A stretch of DNA of 64,000 bases from Streptococcus equinus ATCC 9812 (GTDB taxonomy: Bacteria > Bacillota > Bacilli > Lactobacillales > Streptococcaceae), in NCBI RefSeq assembly GCF_000187265.1, contig NZ_GL698429.1, positions 226,701-290,700 of the forward strand, read 5' to 3'. Positions 19,587 to 28,357 of the stretch are shown here, piece after piece (the first letter of the stretch is position 1; every line of letters starts with the position of its first letter). Position numbers and translations under genes: made by a program. The notes under the pieces were generated by a model that worked only from the letters and a program-made list of their open reading frames with translations, did no database searches and had not been told where the DNA came from.

Positions 19587-19620
19587 AGGGAGGGTGAGCA
19601 ATGCTCGATCCTCTTTTTTT
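19587..19620 (+). terminator. Terminator of rnjB
   Basis: AGGGTGAGC, AAT loop, GCTCGATCCT, then seven T residues. Confidence 0.75.
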
Positions 19621-19697
19621 GTTTTTTTAAGCTTTGCTTGTTATACTAAAGCCCGGGTAATTTGTTTATCTAAAAAACCGATAAAGAAAGGCTATGT

Positions 19698-20411
19698 ATG
19701 AGAACATTATTTAAGATTATCTTCTTTATTCCAAGTCTTATTATTAATATTATTTGGAATGTTTTCTGGGCAATTATCAAGACCGTCGTCTTGTTTGCTA
19801 TTGTTTGTTTTGGTCTGCTTTATTATGCTAATAACAGTAGCTCGCAGTTAGCAAATTCTATTTCAAATATTGCAAACAGTGTAACGACTTATTTTGCAGA
19901 CAATAAAGACGATATTGCTTCTAATTTAAAAGAATTGTCAACGGATGACTTTACACATTATTCTGGTGCTCGCTGGTCTAGCAATTCAGCAAATGTTTAT
20001 ATTGAAACAACAGATGAGACCTTGGTTTCTGCTTACGAAGAAGCTATTAATGCTTGGAATGCGACTGGTGCCTTTACGTTTAATCTTGTCGAGGATGAAA
20101 GTTCAGCTGATATTGTTGCGACGGAATACTCTGATGCAAGCTCGAAAGCAGCAGGGCTTGCTGAAACTGAGACTAATGCTTTGACAAATCAAATCACCCA
20201 TGTTGATGTGAAGTTGAACACGTATTATTTGCTTGAAAATGATTATGGCTACACACACAACCGTATCGTTTACACTGCCGAGCATGAACTTGGGCATGCA
20301 ATCGGATTAGATCACGACGATGACGAAGAATCAGTGATGCAGTCATCAGGCTCTTACTATGGTATTCAAAGCGTCGATATTGAAAAAGTGAATGAGATTT
20401 ACAATTCTTAA
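19698..20411 (+). CDS. Membrane-anchored matrixin-like metalloprotease
   Basis: 237 residues. A hydrophobic helix at about residues 18-45 anchors the protein with the rest outside, judged from the basic N-terminus. The zinc-binding sequence HELGHAIGLDH (His196, Glu197, His200, His206) is the metzincin HExxHxxGxxH motif, and SVMQ at 212-215 supplies the Met-turn. The catalytic half alone is present, without hemopexin or pro-domain. The target is unknown; surface-protein processing or peptide degradation are possible. Own ribosome binding site GAAAGG and own terminator. Confidence 0.8.
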   Translation: MRTLFKIIFFIPSLIINIIWNVFWAIIKTVVLFAIVCFGLLYYANNSSSQLANSISNIANSVTTYFADNKDDIASNLKELSTDDFTHYSGARWSSNSANVYIETTDETLVSAYEEAINAWNATGAFTFNLVEDESSADIVATEYSDASSKAAGLAETETNALTNQITHVDVKLNTYYLLENDYGYTHNRIVYTAEHELGHAIGLDHDDDEESVMQSSGSYYGIQSVDIEKVNEIYNS

Positions 20412-20425
20412 TGAAAAAGATTTTG

Positions 20426-20454
20426 AAAAATCTGCTGAATTTGGCAGATTTTTT
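20426..20454 (+). terminator. Terminator of the matrixin-like gene
   Basis: AAAATCTGC and GCAGATTTTTT stem with T tail. Confidence 0.8.
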
Positions 20455-20499
20455 AATATTCTTCTAGTTTAACGGGTGAGGATTTGTTAAAATATAACT

Positions 20500-22419
20500 A
20501 TGATTATTTTACAAGGAAACAAAATTGAACGCTCTTTTTCGGGCGATGTATTATTTGATAATATTAATATTCAAGTTGATGAAAAAGACCGTATTGCGCT
20601 TGTTGGGCGAAATGGTGCTGGTAAGTCAACGTTGTTAAAAATTTTAGTTGGGGAAGAAGCACCAACATCAGGTGAAATTAACACAAAACGTGATTTGAGT
20701 TTGTCATATTTGGCACAAGATAGCCGTTTCGAGTCTGAAAATACGATTTTTGATGAAATGCTCCATGTTTTTGATGATGTGCGCAGTATGGAATCTCGTC
20801 TTCGTAAGATGGAAATGCAAATGGCTGAGCTAACAGGCGATACTTTTGATAAATTGCTGTCAGATTATGACCGCTTATCAGAAGAATTTCGTGTTAAGGG
20901 TGGTTTTACTTACGAAGCAGAAATCAAAGCGATTTTGAACGGGTTCAAATTTGATGAATCGATGTGGCAAATGAAGATTTCTGAGTTGTCTGGTGGTCAA
21001 AATACACGTTTGGCACTTGCCAAAATGTTGCTTGAAAAGCCTGAACTTTTGGTGCTTGACGAACCAACCAACCACTTGGATATCGAAACGATTGCTTGGC
21101 TTGAAAATTATTTGGTCAACTACCAAGGCGCATTGATTATCGTCAGTCACGACCGTTACTTCCTAGATAAAGTGGCAACGATTACTCTTGACTTGACAAA
21201 ACATTCGCTTGACCGTTATGTTGGTAATTACTCAAAATTCATGGATTTGAAAGCTGAGAAATTGGCACTCGAAGCCAAAAATTACGAAAAACAAGCTAAA
21301 GAAATTGCTAAGCTGGAAGATTTTGTGCAACGTAATCTTGTGCGTGCTTCAACGACAAAACGTGCGCAAGCTCGCCGCAAACAATTGGAAAAAATGGAAC
21401 GCTTGGATAAACCGTCAGCTGGTCAAAAATCTGCTAATATGACCTTCCATGCGGACAAAGTATCAGGTAACGTTGTTTTGACAGTGGCGGATGCTGCCAT
21501 TGGCTATGACGACCAAATCTTATCTGAACCAATCAACATTGATGTTAAGAAATTTGATGCGATTGCCATTGTTGGACCAAACGGTATCGGAAAATCAACG
21601 TTGATTAAATCAATCGTCGGTCAGATTCCGTTTATCAAAGGAATATCAACTTACGGTGCCAACGTCGAAGTGGGTTACTATGACCAAACACAATCAAACT
21701 TGACTCGTACCAATACTGTACTTGATGAGCTTTGGAATGATTTTTCAACAACACCAGAAGTTGAAATTAGAAATCGTCTTGGTGCTTTCTTATTCTCAGG
21801 TGATGACGTTAAAAAATCTGTCAGCATGCTTTCAGGTGGCGAACGAGCTCGTCTTTTGTTAGCAAAATTGTCAATGCAAAACAACAATTTCCTTATCCTT
21901 GATGAACCAACCAACCACTTGGATATCGACAGTAAGGAAGTTCTGGAAGATGCCTTGATTGATTTTGACGGCACGCTTTTATTTGTCAGCCACGACCGTT
22001 ATTTCATTAACCGTGTAGCGACAAAAGTGCTTGAAATCTCCGAAGAAGGCTCAACACTTTACCTTGGTGATTACGATTATTACCTTGAGAAAAAAGCAGA
22101 GCTGGAAGAATTAGCTCGCTTGAAAGCTGAAGAAGCACAAGAAAAAACAACAGTTGTCGTTGAAAAAGCGCCAGCTAATGATTATCAAGCGCAAAAAGCA
22201 AATCAAAAAGAACTTCGTAAACTCACACGCCGAATCACTGAAATTGAAAATCAATTAGAAAAAATTGAAGCGCGTGAAGAAGAAATCAGCCAAGCCATGC
22301 TTGCTACAAACGAAGCAAGTGAGTTGATTGATTTGCAAAAAGAACTCGATGAACTAACTGAACAACAAGAAACCCTCATGCTTGAATGGGAAAAACTCAG
22401 CGAAAAGGTTGAGGGTTAA
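20500..22419 (+). CDS. ABC-F family ATPase (YdiF-like)
   Basis: Soluble tandem ATPase of 639 residues without membrane segments. Two complete cassettes: Walker A GRNGAGKST with LSGGQNTRL and VLDEPTNHLD, and GPNGIGKST with LSGGERARL and ILDEPTNHLD. A basic interdomain linker holds RASTTKRAQARRKQLEKM, and a charged coiled coil follows after residue 530. ABC-F proteins bind the ribosomal E site and affect translation or give antibiotic protection; length and coiled coil resemble B. subtilis YdiF. Confidence 0.88.
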   Translation: MIILQGNKIERSFSGDVLFDNINIQVDEKDRIALVGRNGAGKSTLLKILVGEEAPTSGEINTKRDLSLSYLAQDSRFESENTIFDEMLHVFDDVRSMESRLRKMEMQMAELTGDTFDKLLSDYDRLSEEFRVKGGFTYEAEIKAILNGFKFDESMWQMKISELSGGQNTRLALAKMLLEKPELLVLDEPTNHLDIETIAWLENYLVNYQGALIIVSHDRYFLDKVATITLDLTKHSLDRYVGNYSKFMDLKAEKLALEAKNYEKQAKEIAKLEDFVQRNLVRASTTKRAQARRKQLEKMERLDKPSAGQKSANMTFHADKVSGNVVLTVADAAIGYDDQILSEPINIDVKKFDAIAIVGPNGIGKSTLIKSIVGQIPFIKGISTYGANVEVGYYDQTQSNLTRTNTVLDELWNDFSTTPEVEIRNRLGAFLFSGDDVKKSVSMLSGGERARLLLAKLSMQNNNFLILDEPTNHLDIDSKEVLEDALIDFDGTLLFVSHDRYFINRVATKVLEISEEGSTLYLGDYDYYLEKKAELEELARLKAEEAQEKTTVVVEKAPANDYQAQKANQKELRKLTRRITEIENQLEKIEAREEEISQAMLATNEASELIDLQKELDELTEQQETLMLEWEKLSEKVEG

Positions 22420-22427
22420 AATACTAG

Positions 22428-22456
22428 TAATCTCGGCAGAAATGTCGGGATTTTTT
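22428..22456 (+). terminator. Terminator of the ABC-F gene
   Basis: AATCTCGGCA, GAAA loop, TGTCGGGATT, then T residues. Confidence 0.75.
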
Positions 22457-22503
22457 GTTTTAAAAAATCAATAGCAGGCTATTGATTTTCGCCTTTAAAG
22501 TTT

Positions 22504-22581
22504 TATAATAGTGTTGGAAATAAAATGAAATGTTTAGCAAATCTTAAAGAGTGCCTGCTGCTTTGGAGTGGCATTTTTTGA
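22504..22581 (+). promoter_or_regulatory. Promoter and attenuator-like hairpin before the MarR-ABC operon
   Basis: TATAAT (22504-22509) is followed by a stem AGTGCC (22550-22555) / GGCATT (22570-22575) running into T residues, placed between promoter and the marR ribosome binding site. Confidence 0.4.
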
Positions 22582-22609
22582 AATTGCTTTTTTATTGTTG
22601 GAGGTTACT

Positions 22610-23056
22610 ATGAATCCTAAAAATGCTCCATATGGTTGGCTGGTTAAGCGGATTGCGCATCGTTTAGAACAAAATATGAATAACTTTCTAAAACCTTACA
22701 ACATCACTATTATGCAGTCTTGGGTTTTGCTTTATTTGAAGGATACCAAGGCATGCTGTACTTATAAGGAACTTGAGAAGACGTTTGAAGTTTCACAACC
22801 AACGATGGTTGGGATTATCTCACGTTTAGAGCAAAAGGATTTAGTCAATTCTGTTCAGGATGAAAAGGATAAGCGCATCAAGAAGGTTCATATTACTGAC
22901 AAGGGGATTGAAGTGATTATTCTGGTGTGTGACCACTTGAAAGAATCAGAAGATGATATCATTAGTGGTTTTTTTGATAATGAAAAAGAAACATTTCATT
23001 CTTTGCTTGAAAGAGCTTATTATAATGTTGTAGAAAGAGGTGACAAGAATGATTAA
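22610..23056 (+). CDS. MarR family transcriptional regulator
   Basis: Winged-helix regulator of 148 residues. The recognition region is TYKELEKTFEVSQPTMVGIISRLEQKDLV, with the wing at QDEKDKRIKKVHITDKG. ATG at 22610 follows TTGGAGG. It overlaps the first ABC gene by 8 bp. The order marR-ABC-ABC matches the SatRAB fluoroquinolone-efflux operon described in S. suis, so it is probably the local repressor of this exporter. Confidence 0.88.
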   Translation: MNPKNAPYGWLVKRIAHRLEQNMNNFLKPYNITIMQSWVLLYLKDTKACCTYKELEKTFEVSQPTMVGIISRLEQKDLVNSVQDEKDKRIKKVHITDKGIEVIILVCDHLKESEDDIISGFFDNEKETFHSLLERAYYNVVERGDKND

Positions 23057-24800
23057 AACTCTTTTAGCTCAAGTTAAGGAGTACAAGACACCGTCTTTGC
23101 TTGCTCCTTTGTGTGCGGCTTTAGAAGTTTTCTTCGATATGTCAGTCCCTTTTGTCATTGCTAAATTGATTGACCAAGGGGTTCAAGCTGGAAATCTAGC
23201 TGTTGCCATGAAATATGGTATTTTAATGTTAATCCTTGCCACATGTGGCTTGACGACTGGTTTTTTAGCTGGTAAATTTGCTGCGCAAGCATCTGCAGGT
23301 TTCGCAGCTAATTTGCGTGAAGGTATGTATGATAATATTCAAACCTTTGCTTTTTCAAATATTGATAAATACAGCACAGCTGGTCTTGTCACTCGTATGA
23401 CAACAGACGTTACAAACGTGCAAAATGCTTATCAGATGATTATTCGTGTGGTTGTGCGTGCACCTCTTACAATCATTGTCAGCATGATTATGTGTTTTGT
23501 AGTTGATCATCGTTTGAGTTTGATTTTCCTTGCTGCTGTCTTGATTCTTGGAGCTTTTCTTTTATTTATCATGCGTAAGGCGATGTCTACTTTTAATTAT
23601 GTCTTCCGCAAATACGATGATTTGAATGCTAGTGTTCAAGAAAATATTTCAGCTATCCGAGTTGTCAAAGCTTTTGTACGTGAAAAATACGAAAACAAAA
23701 AATTCACGAAAGCAGCTGAAAACATTTATAATCTTTTTGTTAAAGCTGAAAAAATCATCATTTTTAACGTTCCAGTTATGATGACAATCATCTTCGGATG
23801 TATCATTTGCTTGTCATGGTTTGGGGCACAGTTTATCGTTGGCGGAACACTTACAACAGGTGAATTGACTTCTTTGATGTCTTATATCTTTGCCATGATG
23901 ATGTCACTCATGATGCTATCAATGATTATGGTTATGGTTTCAATGAGTACTGCCAGTGCAGAACGTATCGCTGAAGTTTTGAATGAAAAAGCTGATATTG
24001 TTAATCCTGAAAATCCATTAATGGAAGTTCCAAATGGAGAAATCAATTTTGACCATGTACATTTTTCATACAAACATGGCGGTGGTGAAGAAGTGCTTTC
24101 TGATATTGATTTGAGCATCAAGTCAGGTGAAATTATTGGTGTTATCGGTGGTACAGGTTCAGGGAAAACATCATTTGCTAACTTGATTTCTCGCCTTTAT
24201 GATGTTGATGCTGGGGCAATTAAAGTTGGTGGACATGATGTTCGTGAATATGATTTGGAAGTTCTTCGTGACCAAGTTGCGGTTGTTCTTCAAAAAAATG
24301 TCCTTTTCTCAGGTACTATTTTAGACAACCTCCGTTGGGGTAATGAAAATGCGACTGACGAAGAATGTATCGAAGCTTGTCGTCAATCTTGCGCTGATGA
24401 ATTCATCGAGCGTTTCCCTGACAAATATAACACTTGGATTGAGCAAGGCGGAAGCAACGTTTCTGGTGGTCAAAAACAACGTCTATGTATTGCTCGCGCA
24501 TTGCTTAAAAAACCAAAAGTTTTGATTCTTGATGATTCAACAAGTGCCGTTGATACAGCAACGGATGCCAATATTCGTAAGTCATTTGAAGAAACTATCC
24601 CAGGAACAACAAAAATTATCATTGCACAACGTATCTCAAGTGTGCAGCACGCTGATAAGATTTTGGTTCTTGATGATGGTAAAATCTCAGGCTTCGCTAG
24701 CCATGATGAATTACTTAAAACAAATGCTATCTATCGTGAAATCAATGATGTTCAACAACATGGTAGCGGTGATTTTGATGAGGAAGGAGGTAATAACTAA
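23049..24800 (+). CDS. Heterodimeric ABC exporter subunit, degenerate ATPase (SatA-like)
   Basis: Half-transporter of 583 residues: six-helix exporter domain (residues 1-310) and ATPase domain. Walker A GGTGSGKTS and signature VSGGQKQRL are intact, but Walker B ends ILDDSTSAVD, with aspartate in place of the catalytic glutamate, the usual asymmetry of heterodimeric exporters. It starts at the ATG at 23049 after GAGGTGA and overlaps the next gene by one base. Confidence 0.88.
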   Translation: MIKTLLAQVKEYKTPSLLAPLCAALEVFFDMSVPFVIAKLIDQGVQAGNLAVAMKYGILMLILATCGLTTGFLAGKFAAQASAGFAANLREGMYDNIQTFAFSNIDKYSTAGLVTRMTTDVTNVQNAYQMIIRVVVRAPLTIIVSMIMCFVVDHRLSLIFLAAVLILGAFLLFIMRKAMSTFNYVFRKYDDLNASVQENISAIRVVKAFVREKYENKKFTKAAENIYNLFVKAEKIIIFNVPVMMTIIFGCIICLSWFGAQFIVGGTLTTGELTSLMSYIFAMMMSLMMLSMIMVMVSMSTASAERIAEVLNEKADIVNPENPLMEVPNGEINFDHVHFSYKHGGGEEVLSDIDLSIKSGEIIGVIGGTGSGKTSFANLISRLYDVDAGAIKVGGHDVREYDLEVLRDQVAVVLQKNVLFSGTILDNLRWGNENATDEECIEACRQSCADEFIERFPDKYNTWIEQGGSNVSGGQKQRLCIARALLKKPKVLILDDSTSAVDTATDANIRKSFEETIPGTTKIIIAQRISSVQHADKILVLDDGKISGFASHDELLKTNAIYREINDVQQHGSGDFDEEGGNN

Positions 24801-26677
24801 TGTCTCAATCTAAAACTCAAGTGAATAAACAGGCAACGCTAAAACGTGTTTTGGCTTATGTTTTCAAAAACTATAAATGGCGATTTATGGCAGTGTTTGT
24901 TTTGATTTCAATCTCTGCCCTTTGTATGGTTCGTTTTAGTTTGTTTATGCAAACCTTGATTGATAGTTATATTACCCCTCTTTTAGCAGCTAAGAATCCT
25001 GATTTTTCAGGATTGGCACATGCTATTTTCCAATTGATTATTATTGGGATTATCGGAGTTGCAAGTACTTATACCTTTAACCGTCTTATGGTTTATGTTG
25101 GACAAGGGACAATGCGTCGTATTCGTGTTGATTTGTTCACACACATGGAAAGTTTGCCAATTAAGTACTTTGATACACATGCCCACGGTGATATCATGTC
25201 AATCTACACTAACGACGTTGATACCCTTCGTCAGTTGATTAGTCAAAGTATTCCGCAAGTGGTTAATTCAACTTTTTCTATTGTGACAACATTTGTCAGC
25301 ATGCTTGTTTTGAACGTGCCATTGTCAGTTTTGTCACTATTTATGGTTGTTATTCTACTTTATGTGGCTCGTAAAATCGCTGCGCAATCATCAAAATATT
25401 TCCATGACCAACAAAATGATCTCGGTCGTGTCAATGGGTTCATTGAGGAAATGATGGATGGTCAGAAAGTCGTTAAAGTTTTCAACCACGAAGAGCGTGC
25501 TAAGGAAGATTTTCGAAAACTTAACCAAGAACTTCGTGAATCTGCTACAAATGCCAACATCTTTGCGAATATCTTGATGCCAGTCTCTGCAAATATCGGT
25601 CACTTTTCATACGTTCTTTGCGCCATGCTTGGAGCAGTTCTTGCTCTTAATGGTTATGCTGGCTTGACTTTGGGGACTTTGGTTTCTTTCCTAGCATTAA
25701 ACCGTGGTTTTACTAATCCGATTACTCAAATTAGCCAACAAATCAACTCTGTTGTTATGGCGATGGCAGGTGCTGACCGTGTCTTCCAACTGCTAGATGC
25801 AGAATCTGAATTGGATGAAGGTTACGTTGAATTGGTTAATGCAAAAGAAGACGCTGCTGGAAATCTGCAAGAAGTGGAAGAATCAACTGGTACTTGGGCT
25901 TGGAAACATCCACACGAAGATGGTACAGTGACTTATCATAAACAAGAAGGTCGTGTAACTTTCACAGATGTAACCTTTGGTTATAATGATGATAAGATGG
26001 TTTTACATGACATTAATTTGTTTGCGAAACCTGGTCAAAAAATCGCTTTTGTAGGCTCAACTGGTGCGGGTAAAACAACCATTACAAACTTGATTAACCG
26101 TTTCTACGATATCCAAGAAGGTAAGATTCATTACGATGGTATTAACATTCGTAAAATTAAAAAAGCTGACCTTCGTCGTAGTTTAGGAATTGTATTGCAA
26201 GACACACACCTCTTTACAGGAACGGTTATGGATAATATCCGCTACGGACGTTTGAATGCTAGTGATGAAGAATGTATCGAAGCTGCCAAATTAGCTAATG
26301 CACATGATTTCATTAAGCGTTTGCCAGAAGGTTACGATACCATTTTGACAGGTGACGGAAGCAATCTTTCTCAAGGACAACGTCAATTACTTGCGATTGC
26401 GCGTGCAGCTGTAGCAAATCCACCTGCTTTGATTTTGGATGAAGCAACGTCATCAATCGACACGCGTACTGAAGTTCATGTGCAAGAAGGTATGGATGCC
26501 TTGATGAAAGGTCGTACAACATTTGTTATCGCTCACCGCTTGTCGACTGTTCGCAATGCTGATTGTATCATGGTTCTTGAACAAGGACGCATCATCGAAC
26601 GGGGTAACCACGACGAGTTGATTGCGCAAAAAGGACGTTATTACCAACTTTATACAGGTAATGCCATTAGTGAATAA
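24800..26677 (+). CDS. Heterodimeric ABC exporter subunit, catalytic ATPase (SatB-like)
   Basis: Partner half-transporter of 625 residues. Six membrane helices, then an ATPase with Walker A GSTGAGKTT, signature LSQGQRQLL and Walker B ILDEATSSID, with the catalytic glutamate present. About 40 extra residues between membrane domain and ATPase (near residues 340-385) are typical of this subunit. TAATG coupling with the upstream half implies equal stoichiometry. Drug or peptide export is likely; the substrate is inferred from operon form only. Confidence 0.88.
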   Translation: MSQSKTQVNKQATLKRVLAYVFKNYKWRFMAVFVLISISALCMVRFSLFMQTLIDSYITPLLAAKNPDFSGLAHAIFQLIIIGIIGVASTYTFNRLMVYVGQGTMRRIRVDLFTHMESLPIKYFDTHAHGDIMSIYTNDVDTLRQLISQSIPQVVNSTFSIVTTFVSMLVLNVPLSVLSLFMVVILLYVARKIAAQSSKYFHDQQNDLGRVNGFIEEMMDGQKVVKVFNHEERAKEDFRKLNQELRESATNANIFANILMPVSANIGHFSYVLCAMLGAVLALNGYAGLTLGTLVSFLALNRGFTNPITQISQQINSVVMAMAGADRVFQLLDAESELDEGYVELVNAKEDAAGNLQEVEESTGTWAWKHPHEDGTVTYHKQEGRVTFTDVTFGYNDDKMVLHDINLFAKPGQKIAFVGSTGAGKTTITNLINRFYDIQEGKIHYDGINIRKIKKADLRRSLGIVLQDTHLFTGTVMDNIRYGRLNASDEECIEAAKLANAHDFIKRLPEGYDTILTGDGSNLSQGQRQLLAIARAAVANPPALILDEATSSIDTRTEVHVQEGMDALMKGRTTFVIAHRLSTVRNADCIMVLEQGRIIERGNHDELIAQKGRYYQLYTGNAISE

Positions 26678-26685
26678 TAGATTTA

Positions 26686-26732
26686 AACAATCTTTGGAAA
26701 ATAGCACGGCTGTTTTTCAAGGGTTGTTTTTT
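26686..26732 (+). terminator. Terminator of the MarR-ABC operon
   Basis: AACAATCTTTGGAAAA pairs imperfectly with TTTTTCAAGGGTTGTT, then T residues. Confidence 0.7.
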
Positions 26733-26806
26733 GTTTTAGGTATATATTTTATTTGAAAATGTTAAATTGTCGTGATACACTTTGTTCAAAATAAAGGAGG
26801 GGTATC

Positions 26807-27223
26807 ATGGCGAAATCTATCAATATTCGGCAACTTTCAGAGGCTATTTCGGTTGAAAAAGATAATGGAACTAAGGTGAATTATTTCTTATATCCCGAAT
26901 TTGAAATTCATCAAAATGTTTTACCTGCAAATACCATTCAAGATTGGCATAAGCATCAAGCTATCGAGGAAATTATTGTACCAACAAAAGGAAATGTAAC
27001 TGTTCAAGTCTTGGAAGACAATGCTGTAAGGACTTACAATGCGAATTGTGGTGAAGTTCTGCGTGTCAAACAATCTATATACAGAATCATTGGTGATGTC
27101 AAAGAAGAAACAGAGCTTATCGTTTTCCGATTTGTACCGACTGGTAGTGACCAATCTGACAAAATAAAACATGACAAAGTCGATTGCGAAAAATTGGTTG
27201 CAGAAATTTTGAAAAGGAAATAG
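26807..27223 (+). CDS. Cupin domain protein
   Basis: Single cupin barrel of 138 residues. The metal-site motif is WHKHQAIEEIIVPTKG (HxH with a following Glu) near residues 46-61; the second cupin motif is weak and lacks the usual histidine. No signal peptide. Strong AAAGGAGGGG ribosome binding site; monocistronic with its own terminator. The substrate is unknown. Confidence 0.75.
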   Translation: MAKSINIRQLSEAISVEKDNGTKVNYFLYPEFEIHQNVLPANTIQDWHKHQAIEEIIVPTKGNVTVQVLEDNAVRTYNANCGEVLRVKQSIYRIIGDVKEETELIVFRFVPTGSDQSDKIKHDKVDCEKLVAEILKRK

Positions 27224-27230
27224 GGCTAGA

Positions 27231-27252
27231 TGGCGCATTTGGCGCCTTTTTT
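27231..27252 (+). terminator. Terminator of the cupin gene
   Basis: GGCGC, ATTTG loop, GCGCC, then six T residues. Confidence 0.75.
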
Positions 27253-27262
27253 AGTCTATCTT

Positions 27263-27278
27263 TTTAAAACGGTTGCAA
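27263..27278 (+). promoter_or_regulatory. Candidate cre (CcpA) site before pdhA
   Basis: TTTAAAACGGTTGCAA matches the cre consensus WTGNNARCGNWWWCAW at 14 of 16 positions, including the AACG core, about 85 bases before the pdhA start. Confidence 0.45.
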
Positions 27279-27360
27279 ATAACGGTTAAATAATTTGTGA
27301 TTTGAGACATAATATCATATGATGAATGGAGTAAGAAAAAGATATTTGGAGGGCAATGTT

Positions 27361-28326
27361 ATGAATTTGTCTCTAGAACAATATATAGATATGTATCTCA
27401 AAATGCAGCGTATTCGTGAGTTTGATATGCGCATTAATAAGTTAGTTCGACGTGGCTTTGTCCAAGGCATGACGCACTTTTCAGTTGGAGAAGAAGCGGC
27501 AAGTGTTGGAGCAATGGCGCATTTGACTTATGATGATATTATTTTTTCAAATCATCGTGGACATGGGCAGTGTATTGCTAAAGACATGGATTTGAATAAG
27601 ATGATGGCTGAGCTTGCTGGTAAGGTGACTGGAGTGTCAAAAGGTCGTGGTGGTTCCATGCATTTGGCAGATTTTGAAAAAGGCAATTATGGTACGAATG
27701 GTATTGTTGGTGGTGGCTATGCACTTGCTGTTGGTGCTGCCTTGACACAGCAGTATAAAAAGACAAATAACATTGTTGTTGCTTTTTCTGGTGACGGTGC
27801 AACCAACGAAGGCTCTTTTCATGAATCAGTAAACCTAGCAGCTACTTGGAGATTACCTGTCATTTTCTTTATTATCAATAACCGTTATGGTATTTCTATG
27901 GATATTAGGAGAGCGACCAACACGCCGCATCTTTACACACGTGCTGAAGCTTATGGTATTCCTGGGTTTTACTGTGAAGATGGTAATGATGTCCTAGCTG
28001 TTTATGAGACAATGGGCAAAGCGGTTGAACATGTGCGTTCTGGAAATGGTCCAGCCATTGTTGAGGTGGAATCCTACCGTTGGTTTGGGCATTCGACAGC
28101 TGACGCAGGCAAATACCGAAGCAAAGAGGAAGTTAATGACTGGAAGAAAAAAGACCCGCTTGTTAAATTTCGCACATACTTGACTGAAAATCATTTAGCA
28201 AGCCATGACGAATTGGATGCAATCGATACGCAAGTAGTTAAAGAAATCGATGATGCTTATGCATTTGCACAAAATAGTCCTGAACCAGATTTGTCAGTAG
28301 CGTTTGAAGATATCTGGGTAGATTAA
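27361..28326 (+). CDS. pdhA: Pyruvate dehydrogenase E1 component, alpha subunit
   Basis: TPP-dependent E1-alpha of the pyruvate dehydrogenase complex, 321 residues, acting with PdhB to decarboxylate pyruvate and acetylate lipoyl groups. HRGHGQCIAKD is in the N-terminal third; the TPP motif GDGATNEGSFHE..INNRYGIS is near residues 145-185. ATG at 27361 follows GGAGGG; an earlier ATG at 27319 lacks both ribosome binding site and homology. Relatives act on acetoin, but the linked lplA and E3 arrangement fit PDH. Confidence 0.9.
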   Translation: MNLSLEQYIDMYLKMQRIREFDMRINKLVRRGFVQGMTHFSVGEEAASVGAMAHLTYDDIIFSNHRGHGQCIAKDMDLNKMMAELAGKVTGVSKGRGGSMHLADFEKGNYGTNGIVGGGYALAVGAALTQQYKKTNNIVVAFSGDGATNEGSFHESVNLAATWRLPVIFFIINNRYGISMDIRRATNTPHLYTRAEAYGIPGFYCEDGNDVLAVYETMGKAVEHVRSGNGPAIVEVESYRWFGHSTADAGKYRSKEEVNDWKKKDPLVKFRTYLTENHLASHDELDAIDTQVVKEIDDAYAFAQNSPEPDLSVAFEDIWVD

Positions 28327-28357
28327 GTGCCTTTCAATCACAAAGAGGAGAAAGACA

